Source: a virus
Virus record (IMG/VR): IMGVR_UViG_3300020125_000029
Span: 1 to 37,224 of that record
Length of the DNA: 37,224 bases
Reading direction: 5' to 3' (one strand)
The notes below the pieces were generated by a model that did not search any database, had not been told where the DNA came from, and saw only the letters and a list, made by a program, of their open reading frames with translations. A program made the position numbers and the translations under genes. Positions 13,005 through 20,239 of this stretch are shown here, in pieces (within the stretch, counting starts at the first letter, position 1; each line of letters starts with the position of its first letter).

Positions 13005-13193
13005 ATGGCTGATTGGCCGCAAGAAGTAACTAAGAATGAAACGCCTGCTACAAGCGATGAAGAAAAGCGAAGTTCAAAAGAAAATCGACAACAGCTAAAG
13101 CTAAGTTGCCTTAGCATGGCTAATAATCTCCAAAAGACGGCAGAACAAATTGTATCAGATGCCAAAGCATTCTATGCATTTGTGAGAACGTAA
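13005..13193 (+). CDS. Hypothetical acidic/helical protein, 62 aa
   Basis: Function unknown. The first 30 residues are polar and charged; the rest is helical (SMANNLQKTAEQIVSDAKAF). ATG 13005 has an AGGAG site eight bases away, which excludes the longer in-frame start at 12942 inside the ATPase gene. Confidence 0.6.
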   Translation: MADWPQEVTKNETPATSDEEKRSSKENRQQLKLSCLSMANNLQKTAEQIVSDAKAFYAFVRT

Positions 13194-13194
13194 G

Positions 13195-13395
13195 TTGCAA
13201 TTTCGGGACTTTATCTTCATGCCCAAATCCGAATTGTTCGATATGGCTTGTGAAATTAAAGGCGAAACGCCTAACGCCTATCGGCTTTATGATGGCAAGA
13301 AAACAGAATGGGTGCCAAAGTCACAAGTCGAGAATAATAAGGATGGTACTGTTACAATGCCGCTATGGCTTGCGAAAGAAAAAGGCTTTGTATGA
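13195..13395 (+). CDS. Small conserved-type phage protein, 66 aa
   Basis: The C-terminal half (TEWVPKSQVENNKDGTVTMP then LWLAKEKGF) is a familiar short phage protein type, but without known function. The start is uncertain: TTG 13195 lies just after the upstream stop, and ATG 13219 gives a shorter 58-residue form. Its stop overlaps the next start as ATGA. Confidence 0.65.
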   Translation: MQFRDFIFMPKSELFDMACEIKGETPNAYRLYDGKKTEWVPKSQVENNKDGTVTMPLWLAKEKGFV

Positions 13396-13697
13396 AAGAA
13401 CCAACTGTAACGCTTTCCATCAGTGCCGCAAGCTACAACGAAATAGCAGCGGCATTGGAAAAGAAAGGAATGAAGCTAGGCGAGAATGTCGGCGTGCTTC
13501 AACTTGAACGCGGAACCAAGCTAGAGCAACCAATCGATTATCGTCTGGCTACCATACGCAAGGATGCCGCATTGATTGCAGCAAGAATATGCCAAGGCAA
13601 TCCAAACATTTTAATTATAGACATGATCGATGAAATCTATCAATACATCATCAACGGAAAGCAACTGTTAGAGCCTTTCAAAACGGAGTGGAAGTGA
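13392..13697 (+). CDS. Hypothetical protein, 101 aa
   Basis: Function unknown. ATG 13392 overlaps the upstream stop (ATGA). A strand-helix start (TVTLSISAASYNEIAAALEK) and a long helical second half suggest a compact alpha-beta protein. Confidence 0.6.
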   Translation: MKEPTVTLSISAASYNEIAAALEKKGMKLGENVGVLQLERGTKLEQPIDYRLATIRKDAALIAARICQGNPNILIIDMIDEIYQYIINGKQLLEPFKTEWK

Positions 13698-13963
13698 TGG
13701 CAAAACAGACAAAAAGAGCTAAAGCAGCAAGAGCTAAAGCAGCTAGAGCAATGTGGAAGCGAAGAAAGGCTAAAGCTTTGCAATCGATTTTTCCCGGCTT
13801 AACCGGCGATAAGCCAATCGGCGCACAACTTCGCGTTAGGTTGCCGGAAGATTATCAAGTGCAAAATACTCCGCTTCATATCAAAATGAACGGTCTTATT
13901 GATCGAATGACGCAAGCGATTGATAAGATACAAGCGCAAATCGAACGATTGGAAACGCTCTAA
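13697..13963 (+). CDS. Basic protein with coiled-coil end, 88 aa
   Basis: The N-terminus is extremely basic and repetitive (RAKAARAKAARAMWKRRKAK), as in DNA-binding tails. The C-terminus is a helix with heptads (MTQAIDKIQAQIERLETL), likely a dimer or trimer coil. ATG 13697 shares its A with the upstream TGA, with GGAG eight bases before it. Function unknown. Confidence 0.6.
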   Translation: MAKQTKRAKAARAKAARAMWKRRKAKALQSIFPGLTGDKPIGAQLRVRLPEDYQVQNTPLHIKMNGLIDRMTQAIDKIQAQIERLETL

Positions 13964-14178
13964 TGCATCCGTCAACATACGAATATCTCAAACCAACTGA
14001 TAAGCAATTAGCAGCCATGACAAAAGTGCGTCTAGCTGCTAAAGCTTACAGCGAAATTCTTGAAGCTATATTGCCTGATGGACCGGATAAGACGTACATT
14101 ATTCGCGCCCATAGGTCTAACGCAATGTGGGCAAATGTCGCAATAACGCGGTTGCCTGATGGCACTCCAAGGGAGTAA
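13963..14178 (+). CDS. Acb2/Tad1-hairpin-like protein (likely anti-CBASS sponge)
   Basis: A 71-residue two-helix protein with the pattern of the Acb2 family (T4 Vs.4-like, DUF7681): a first helix LAAMTKVRLAAKAYSEILEA, a PDGPDKTY turn, and a second helix ending MWANVAITR. Members form hexamers that bind cyclic di- and trinucleotides and so block CBASS (and in some cases Thoeris) defence signalling. The family call is from the motif pattern, not a search. It is coupled as TAATG in an early operon, which fits an early counter-defence role. Confidence 0.7.
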   Translation: MHPSTYEYLKPTDKQLAAMTKVRLAAKAYSEILEAILPDGPDKTYIIRAHRSNAMWANVAITRLPDGTPRE

Positions 14179-14183
14179 TACCA

Positions 14184-14789
14184 ATGCAAATTACTGGTTC
14201 ATTCGATGCAAACCAACATGCGCCTAAACAGCTAGGCGCAGTTGTTCCACCCGGCAAGTGGCCGTTTCAAATCTCCAATACAAGCATTGTACCGACAAAG
14301 GCTAATGACGGCGGTATGTTTGTTGTCGAGTTTGATACGCCGCAAGGTCGCATTTCCATGCGCTATAATCTTTGGAACCAATCCCCAAAGGCTGTTGAGA
14401 TTGCGCATGGTCAATTGTCGGCGCTATGCCATGCTACCGGCGTCTTTAAAGTCGATTATGCTAATGAAGGTGCTGCATTGCGCGGCGCTATGGGAATGAT
14501 CGAAGTCGGCTTGCAAGATGCCGATAAGCCAGATGGCTATACCGAAGTTAAGAGGGTGTTTGATAAGAATGGCAATGAACCGGGCAAGCCACCGGCTGCG
14601 GCACCATCTGCCGGCAATGGTGCTTGGAACACTACCCAAACGCCGCCGCAAGGTCAGCCAACACAACAGCCGGCTTGGGGCGCTACGCAACCAGCGACAC
14701 CGGCTAACCCGGCTCCTAGTGCTCCGCAAGGCTGGTCACAAGGGCCGGCAGCGCAAGCGGCACCTAACCCGCCTTGGGCAACTAAGTAA
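14184..14789 (+). CDS. DUF669-like single-stranded DNA-binding protein
   Basis: A 201-residue protein. The N-terminal 130 residues have the look of DUF669 phage proteins (PPGKWPFQISNTSIVPTKAN, then ISMRYNLWNQ, ALCHATGV), which are taken as SSB-like and pair with recombination proteins. The C-terminal 65 residues are a low-complexity tail of Pro, Ala, Gln and Gly ending NPPWATK, similar in style to SSB interaction tails but without acidic residues. A GGGAG site precedes the ATG. With the Sak4-like ATPase it suggests a phage recombination and replication set. Confidence 0.75.
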   Translation: MQITGSFDANQHAPKQLGAVVPPGKWPFQISNTSIVPTKANDGGMFVVEFDTPQGRISMRYNLWNQSPKAVEIAHGQLSALCHATGVFKVDYANEGAALRGAMGMIEVGLQDADKPDGYTEVKRVFDKNGNEPGKPPAAAPSAGNGAWNTTQTPPQGQPTQQPAWGATQPATPANPAPSAPQGWSQGPAAQAAPNPPWATK

Positions 14790-14851
14790 AAAAGCGAGCC
14801 AATCGGGTCAACTGTATTCGATATCATAAGTTGCACGAATATAGTCAACTT

Positions 14852-14888
14852 AGCCGTAGTTTGTTCCACCAGCAAGCTACGGCTTTTT
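14852..14888 (+). terminator. Intrinsic terminator ahead of the nuclease gene
   Basis: GCCGTAG (14853-14859) pairs with CTACGGC (14877-14883), with an extra A-T pair, around a 17-base loop and is followed by TTTTT. It lies in a 108-base gap inside the rightward operon, ten bases before the next start, so it probably lowers rather than stops expression of the downstream genes. Confidence 0.7.
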
Positions 14889-14897
14889 CGGTTTATC

Positions 14898-15773
14898 ATG
14901 CCCACATTCAAACCTGATGCCGATGGTATTCTATCGCCCGAAACTCGCAAGGCGATAGCAGCGCAATTGTTGAACGATATCGACGCATTTTGCACAAAAG
15001 AATATACAGATGAACATCGCAGCCATTTAGGAGCGTCTATTATTGGTAAGGAATGTGCAAGGGAAATCTGGTATGATTTTCGTTGGGTAAAGTATTCAGT
15101 ATTCGAGCCGCGAATGCTAAGGCTATTTAATCGTGGTAAGATGGAAGAAGAACTATTTATTAAATGGTTGCGCGGTATTGGTTGCCAAGTATGGGAAATC
15201 GATCCTGCAACTGGAAAGCAATTTCGCATTTGGGGTGTAAACGGGCATTATGGCGGTTCTGCCGATAGTGTGGGTATCCTGCCCTATCTGCCGGATTTTC
15301 CGATCTTAATGGAGTTCAAGACGCATAATACTAAATCATTTGTCAACCTAACTAACAAGGGTTTGATCCTAAGCAAGCCGCAGCATTACTCGCAAATGTG
15401 CTCTTACGGGAAGCACTATAATTTTCGCTATGGTTTATACGTCGCAGTCAATAAGAATGATGACGATTTGTATCCCGAGCTAGTCCAATTGGATTGGCGA
15501 CGGGCACATGATCTAAGCAATAAGGCACAAGATATTATTACATCACAAATACCGCCGCAACGTATCTCGGATAATCCGTTATATTTTACTTGCAAATTTT
15601 GTAACAAATCGGATATATGTCACGCTGGCGCACCAGTTGAAATCAACTGCCGTAGCTGCAAATGTTGTGTTCCGGTCCAAAATGGGGAATGGAAGTGTAC
15701 GCGATTTGATGCTATTGTGCCAAGTGAATTTATTAAAGTTGGTTGCCAATATCATATATCTATAAACATATGA
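14898..15773 (+). CDS. Cas4/RecB-like PD-(D/E)XK nuclease, 291 aa
   Basis: The protein shows the core of the PD-(D/E)XK superfamily: GASIIGKECAREIWYDFRW near 45-63, then D123 in GGSADS, and E139 with K141 in LMEFKTHN. The C-terminal 70 residues hold many cysteines (CKFCNKSDIC, CRSCKCCV), as in Cas4-like nucleases with an iron-sulfur cluster; here the exact ligands are not certain. Phage members are thought to be exonucleases for recombination or replication. ATG 14898 is a start without a strong binding site, right after the terminator. Confidence 0.8.
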   Translation: MPTFKPDADGILSPETRKAIAAQLLNDIDAFCTKEYTDEHRSHLGASIIGKECAREIWYDFRWVKYSVFEPRMLRLFNRGKMEEELFIKWLRGIGCQVWEIDPATGKQFRIWGVNGHYGGSADSVGILPYLPDFPILMEFKTHNTKSFVNLTNKGLILSKPQHYSQMCSYGKHYNFRYGLYVAVNKNDDDLYPELVQLDWRRAHDLSNKAQDIITSQIPPQRISDNPLYFTCKFCNKSDICHAGAPVEINCRSCKCCVPVQNGEWKCTRFDAIVPSEFIKVGCQYHISINI

Positions 15774-16447
15774 TTACTCCCCGCTCATATCAAGAAGATA
15801 GCCTTATTGCGATGACATACAATATTATCAAAGAAATATCTTTACCCACAATTAAACAGGACAAAAGGCGCAAGCCTGATAGTCCTAAACAGCGTGCTAT
15901 TCGAGAAGGACTTGTTTATTTTCAAGGTCGTCCATGCAAACGTAATCACGATGGCTTACGTTATACAAAAGGCGGTCAATGCGTTGATTGTATAGCTCTA
16001 GCTAGAAATAATCCTATTAGACCTAAACAACGTTCAAATCAAAATCACGAATTATCATTAGCTGCTGCGGCTAATGGTCAAACAACATATATACCAAATA
16101 AACCATGCAAGCACGGTCATTTATTACGATTTGTAAATTCAAATAACTGTGTCGAATGTGATAAATTTCAAATAGTTAAACATCAAGTAAATGGTAAATT
16201 TGCTAGAATAAAGAAGCTTTACGGACTTACAAAAGATGAATATATGAAGCTTGTCGATGCTCAATTAAGTGCATGTGCTATATGCGAAACGTATGAAGCC
16301 AATCATTTTAAATTACATATAGATCATTGTCATAAAACAAATAAAGTAAGAGGTTTACTTTGTGGAACATGCAATCAAGGAATAGGCTTATTAAAACATA
16401 ATGTAGAAATTCTTCGCAAGGCTACTTTATATTGCGAGGAAACATGA
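15770..16447 (+). CDS. Endonuclease VII-type homing endonuclease with helicase remnant
   Basis: The C-terminus is a recombination endonuclease VII (HNH) domain: CAICE (169-173), HIDHCHKT (183-190) and LLCGTCNQGIG (197-206). Upstream are two Cys/His units of the form PCKxxH...CxxC (near 55-74 and 112-130). The first 13 residues, MITPRSYQEDSLI, mimic the start of the next gene, MIALRSYQEDALT. So the endonuclease appears to have entered the helicase gene near its start, kept the old start codon and supplied a new helicase start. Stand-alone enzymes of this kind spread by homing. Confidence 0.8.
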   Translation: MITPRSYQEDSLIAMTYNIIKEISLPTIKQDKRRKPDSPKQRAIREGLVYFQGRPCKRNHDGLRYTKGGQCVDCIALARNNPIRPKQRSNQNHELSLAAAANGQTTYIPNKPCKHGHLLRFVNSNNCVECDKFQIVKHQVNGKFARIKKLYGLTKDEYMKLVDAQLSACAICETYEANHFKLHIDHCHKTNKVRGLLCGTCNQGIGLLKHNVEILRKATLYCEET

Positions 16448-18024
16448 TTGCACTTAGGTCTTATCAAGAAGATGCTTTAACTTCTATATGGAGCTATTTT
16501 GCTAACGGAGGTAAAGGTAATCCACTTATAGCATGGCCCACAGGCACTGGAAAAAGTATAATACCAGCAGTTTTCATTGAACGAATAATGAAACTTTGGC
16601 CGAACCAAAAATTTCTTCTTTTGACCCACGTTTCAACTTTGATTTCCCAAAACGCAGATGCTTTAAGAGAAGCTTGGCCGAATGCTCCACTTGGAATATA
16701 TAGCGCCGGCTTGAAGCAAAAGCAACCATTCATGCCGATTGTATATGCCGGCATTCAATCTGCAATTCGCGATCCAAGCCGTTTTGGTCATCGTGATATT
16801 ATATTCATCGATGAAGCTCATTTGATCAGCGATGAAGAAGGCTCGCAATATTTAACTTTCCTTGCGACCATGAAGCTAATCAATCCGCAAGTAAAGGTCA
16901 TAGGTATGACGGCAACTCCATTCCGCATGGGAATGGGATTGTTAACCGAAGGAAATTTGTTTACTGATATAATACATGATCTAACATCAGTTGACGAATT
17001 TAACCGGCTAATTGCTGAAGGCTATTTGTGTCCGCTCATTCCCAAACGCACCAAAGTCGAGCTTGATGTTAGCAATGTAGGCATGGCGAAAGGCGATTTT
17101 ATCGGCAGTCAATTGCAAAGCGCAGTTGATAAGCAAGAGATAACATATGCCGGATTACGCGAAGCAGTACAGCTAGGACAAGATCGCAAATCATGGTTAA
17201 TCTTTTCATCAGGTATTGAACATGCTGAACATATTGCTGCTATGCTTACAAGTTTTGGTATTGATTGCGCTGCTGTTCATAGTAAGCAAAATGCCGAGTA
17301 TAATGAACAGGCTATCAAGCATTTTAAGTCGAACACACTTCGGAGTATTGTTAATTACAGCAAGCTTACAACAGGTTTCAATCATCCTGATATTGATCTT
17401 ATTTGTGACTTTCGCCCAACTATGTCTATCCCTCTACATATACAAAAATTAGGTCGCGGCACTAGACCAGCTAACGGAAAGGAAAATTGCCTTGTACTCG
17501 ACTTCGGCCGCAATATCCCACGGCTAGGCCCGATCAATGATCCGGTTATCCCTCGCAAGAAAGGCGTCGGTAATGGCGAGGTTCCGGTAAAAATCTGTGA
17601 GGCTTGCGGCACCTACAATCACGCCAAAGTTAGATTTTGTACCGGCTGCGGCAATGAATTTGAATTTAAAGTCAAGATTGTTGCCAAAGCTGGTACTGAT
17701 GAAATATTACGTTCCGATTTGCCAGTTGTTGAATATTTCGATGTTGATTATGCAATCTATGCCAAGAAGCAAAAAGATGGAAAGCGAGCCTATATCGTCG
17801 CCAGCTATTTTTGCGGAATGCGCAAGTTTAATGAATTTGTCTTTCCCGAAAGTGCAAAATATGGTAAGCATCTGTTTCATCAATGGTGGATGCAACGCCA
17901 TACATCAGAACCACCAGACACGACAGATGAAGCTTTAAAGCATGTTTCAGAATTAAGGTGTCCGAAGCGGATACGAGTTTGGGTTAATAAGAAATGGCCG
18001 GAGGTATTAAGTGCCGAATATTGA
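16444..18024 (+). CDS. DEAH/SF2 helicase with zinc finger, 526 aa
   Basis: A superfamily 2 helicase: PTGTGKS (32-38), DEAH (123-126), MTATP (155-159) and QKLGRGTRP (334-342). A four-cysteine zinc finger follows (C385, C388, C399, C402), then a C-terminal domain with a tryptophan-rich end. Phage relatives are taken as replication or branch-processing helicases. ATG 16444 overlaps the endonuclease stop as ATGA with GAGGAA just before; the region before it has probably been replaced by the inserted endonuclease. Confidence 0.9.
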   Translation: MIALRSYQEDALTSIWSYFANGGKGNPLIAWPTGTGKSIIPAVFIERIMKLWPNQKFLLLTHVSTLISQNADALREAWPNAPLGIYSAGLKQKQPFMPIVYAGIQSAIRDPSRFGHRDIIFIDEAHLISDEEGSQYLTFLATMKLINPQVKVIGMTATPFRMGMGLLTEGNLFTDIIHDLTSVDEFNRLIAEGYLCPLIPKRTKVELDVSNVGMAKGDFIGSQLQSAVDKQEITYAGLREAVQLGQDRKSWLIFSSGIEHAEHIAAMLTSFGIDCAAVHSKQNAEYNEQAIKHFKSNTLRSIVNYSKLTTGFNHPDIDLICDFRPTMSIPLHIQKLGRGTRPANGKENCLVLDFGRNIPRLGPINDPVIPRKKGVGNGEVPVKICEACGTYNHAKVRFCTGCGNEFEFKVKIVAKAGTDEILRSDLPVVEYFDVDYAIYAKKQKDGKRAYIVASYFCGMRKFNEFVFPESAKYGKHLFHQWWMQRHTSEPPDTTDEALKHVSELRCPKRIRVWVNKKWPEVLSAEY

Positions 18025-18205
18025 CAAAGTATATAAAGCATTTCAACGCTTCATTGATGCTTGTCATGCTGAAGGATGGTTTCGCAATTGTACCGGCTGT
18101 TGTAATTGGGATGATAAGAAAGAAATATGTTTAAAATTTAATGTAAGACCGCCTGTAAGCGTAATCGTCAAAGGTTGTGAAGAATACGAAGAAATACCGT
18201 TTTAG
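18011..18205 (+). CDS. Small Cys-rich phage protein, 64 aa
   Basis: Cysteines in NCTGCCNW, then EICLKF and KGCEEYEEIPF follow a pattern known to me from small phage proteins in replication operons, without a function. The PPVSVIVKGC motif is part of it. It starts at GTG 18011 with GGAGG seven bases upstream and overlaps the helicase end by 14 bases. Confidence 0.65.
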   Translation: MPNIDKVYKAFQRFIDACHAEGWFRNCTGCCNWDDKKEICLKFNVRPPVSVIVKGCEEYEEIPF

Positions 18206-18213
18206 GAGCTATT

Positions 18214-18372
18214 ATGCCGTGCGGAAATCCTAAAATTGAACGCAACAAAGAAATCATATATTTTCTTGATGACGCATATACTTTTGATGAAATAGCAGAA
18301 ATACTTAATATAACTCGTAATCAAGTAGCTGGTGTAGCATACAGACGAAATAGATACGAAAAAAAATATTAA
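18214..18372 (+). CDS. Small HTH protein, GcrA-like, 52 aa
   Basis: A short gene with an AGGAGC site. The segment TFDEIAEILNITRNQVAGVA is a helix-turn-helix, and TRNQVAG followed by a basic end resembles the DNA-binding part of GcrA-type regulators of alphaproteobacteria. The match is partial. It may regulate phage or host genes; as one HTH of 52 residues it probably acts as a dimer. Confidence 0.6.
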   Translation: MPCGNPKIERNKEIIYFLDDAYTFDEIAEILNITRNQVAGVAYRRNRYEKKY

Positions 18373-18383
18373 TTCGAGCTATT

Positions 18384-19382
18384 ATGTCCCCAAGACCTAA
18401 AAAACGCACCGCCGAAGCTATTAGCGAACCAAGCACGCTATTAACAGCGTTGAAGTTCTGCGGTCTAGTTGCTCGCGATATCGGACCAATTAACGAAACT
18501 CATATTTGTCTCGGAGCAAATTGGGCATGTGCCTACAATGGTACGGTTGCTTGCGGTCATCCGATTGTCGAAGATATCTATGCTTGTCCGAATGCTAAGC
18601 TGATCATCGAAGCTCTAAGCAAATGTAATGAGCATATCAGCTTTACGCAAATGGATCGGGATAGATTATCGATCAAGTCCGGTAAGTTCAAAGCTATCGT
18701 GCCATGCATCGAACCGCACTTAATAGTAATCATGGCACCTGATCCGCCCGTTGCTGTTATCGATGATCGTTTCAAACAAGGTCTTAGCATTGTGGGCATT
18801 CTCGCTAATGAAAATGCTCAATTCGTCTATCTAGCGTCAATCTTGATGAATGGTTATAGTCTTGTTTCGACTACGGGCAAAGCAATTATTGAATATTGGC
18901 ATGGAATTAATCTTCCATCCGGCATAGCTTTACCTAAAGCTTTGGTTGAACCGTTAACCAAGACTAATAAGAAGTTGACCAAATTCGGCTTTAGTCAATC
19001 AAGCGTTACGTTCTATTTTGAAGATGAAAGTTGGATCAGAAGCCAATTGTATGCCGAAGAATGGCCGGATATAAATGCGATCTTGGATCGCCCATCGAAT
19101 GCATGGCCGGTTTCGGGCGACTTTTGGCGTGGCCTAGACGCCATAGCCGGCTTCAGCGATACGGGTTTCGTCTATTTTGATGCCGGCATACTGCGCAGCC
19201 ACGATAACGCGATCAGCGGGGCTTGCTATGAGGTTGCGGGCCTTCCCAAAGGTCTAGCTTTCCCGGCAAAGCAGCTTGCCATGATCCGACCCTATGCGAA
19301 TAGGATAGATTTTCTTTTAGATAACGGTTTGATGTTTTTCAGTAATAATATAAGAGGTTGTATAGCAGGTATAAAAAGATGA
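18384..19382 (+). CDS. Sliding-clamp-like protein, 332 aa
   Basis: The length and alternating strand-helix layout, and segments such as SIKSGKFKAIVPC and a C-terminal FAAKQL-type strand set (GLAFPAKQLAMIRPYANRID), resemble the phage proteins I associate with DnaN-like clamps. YAEEWPDINAIL recalls the entry loop of beta clamps. The evidence is fold-like, not motif-based. The position directly before the DNA polymerase supports a processivity factor. ATG 18384 is preceded by GAGC. Confidence 0.5.
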   Translation: MSPRPKKRTAEAISEPSTLLTALKFCGLVARDIGPINETHICLGANWACAYNGTVACGHPIVEDIYACPNAKLIIEALSKCNEHISFTQMDRDRLSIKSGKFKAIVPCIEPHLIVIMAPDPPVAVIDDRFKQGLSIVGILANENAQFVYLASILMNGYSLVSTTGKAIIEYWHGINLPSGIALPKALVEPLTKTNKKLTKFGFSQSSVTFYFEDESWIRSQLYAEEWPDINAILDRPSNAWPVSGDFWRGLDAIAGFSDTGFVYFDAGILRSHDNAISGACYEVAGLPKGLAFPAKQLAMIRPYANRIDFLLDNGLMFFSNNIRGCIAGIKR

Positions 19383-20239
19383 TATCTGGTATATATGCAT
19401 TATTGAATTTATTTGATGGAAAGTTTTACATTGGAAAGACGGTTAATTTTAAAGCTAGATGGAGTAAACATAGAAACGAGCTAAATAAAAATATTCATAA
19501 AAATATTCATCTTCAGCGAGCATGGAATAAGTATGGCGAACAAGGTTTTATTTTTGTAATTTTAGAAAGTGTATGGCTTCATTCTAATCTTATTGATCGC
19601 GAACAGCATTGGTTAGATGTAACAAATTGTTATAATCGAGAAGTTGGATATAATTTGAGATTGAAGGCTGAAAATAATTTAGGACTAAAGCATAGTCAAA
19701 AATCAAAAGATGCTATATCAATAGCTCATAAAGGTCTTAAACATACCGAACAAACAAAAATTAAAATGAAAGGACGACCTAAATCAGACGAACATAAAAG
19801 AAAATTAGCAATATCTAAAATCGGAAGCCTTAATGCTAGAAAAATAGATAAATGGCCTTGTGCTGATGGTTGCTATTGCAAATGTGAAAAATGTATGCAA
19901 AAAAAAGAGATTACGATAGAAAAAGGATTAGAGGCGCATTGGCAGGAGTACGCAGAAATGAAGCTTAAATGTATTGGCGGTCCAAATGACGGTGAATGGC
20001 ACGATACCGGAATATTTAATAGAGTTGGTGACTGTATTCGAGTTCAACAAAGAAAGGATTTTAAAGAAGCTTTAGCTTGCAATCCTTTTGATTTAGACGA
20101 AATGCAAAAAACTGTAGTAATACAATTTAAATTATATATGATTGATTGTTTTCATTTTGCAAAAGATGATCGTTATTTATTTCTTAGACCGCAAGAATGG
20201 TCAAGTAAGCAAGCAATAATGCATCAGTTTGACAAATGA
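19379..20239 (+). CDS. GIY-YIG homing endonuclease fused to a small phage protein
   Basis: Residues 1-95 are a GIY-YIG domain: SGIYALL, KFYIGKT, the conserved Arg in KARWSKH (R27) and a Glu in REQHW (E75). Residues about 103-155 hold NUMOD3-like DNA-binding repeats (KGLKHTEQTKIKMKGRPKSD). A Cys-rich link (CADGCYCKCEKC) follows. From M194 a different protein begins (MKLKCIGGPNDGEWH), about 93 residues long, with its own AGGAG site at ATG 19958. That part is a common small phage protein type and was probably the original gene here. Its ending (QEWSSKQAIMHQFDK) fits that. Confidence 0.8.
   Translation: MISGIYALLNLFDGKFYIGKTVNFKARWSKHRNELNKNIHKNIHLQRAWNKYGEQGFIFVILESVWLHSNLIDREQHWLDVTNCYNREVGYNLRLKAENNLGLKHSQKSKDAISIAHKGLKHTEQTKIKMKGRPKSDEHKRKLAISKIGSLNARKIDKWPCADGCYCKCEKCMQKKEITIEKGLEAHWQEYAEMKLKCIGGPNDGEWHDTGIFNRVGDCIRVQQRKDFKEALACNPFDLDEMQKTVVIQFKLYMIDCFHFAKDDRYLFLRPQEWSSKQAIMHQFDK

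Noticed and set aside
18023-18045. TTGACA with nearby TATAAA as a promoter in front of the 18214 gene
   Set aside because: It lies inside coding sequence at the start of the 18011 gene and the spacing is too short.
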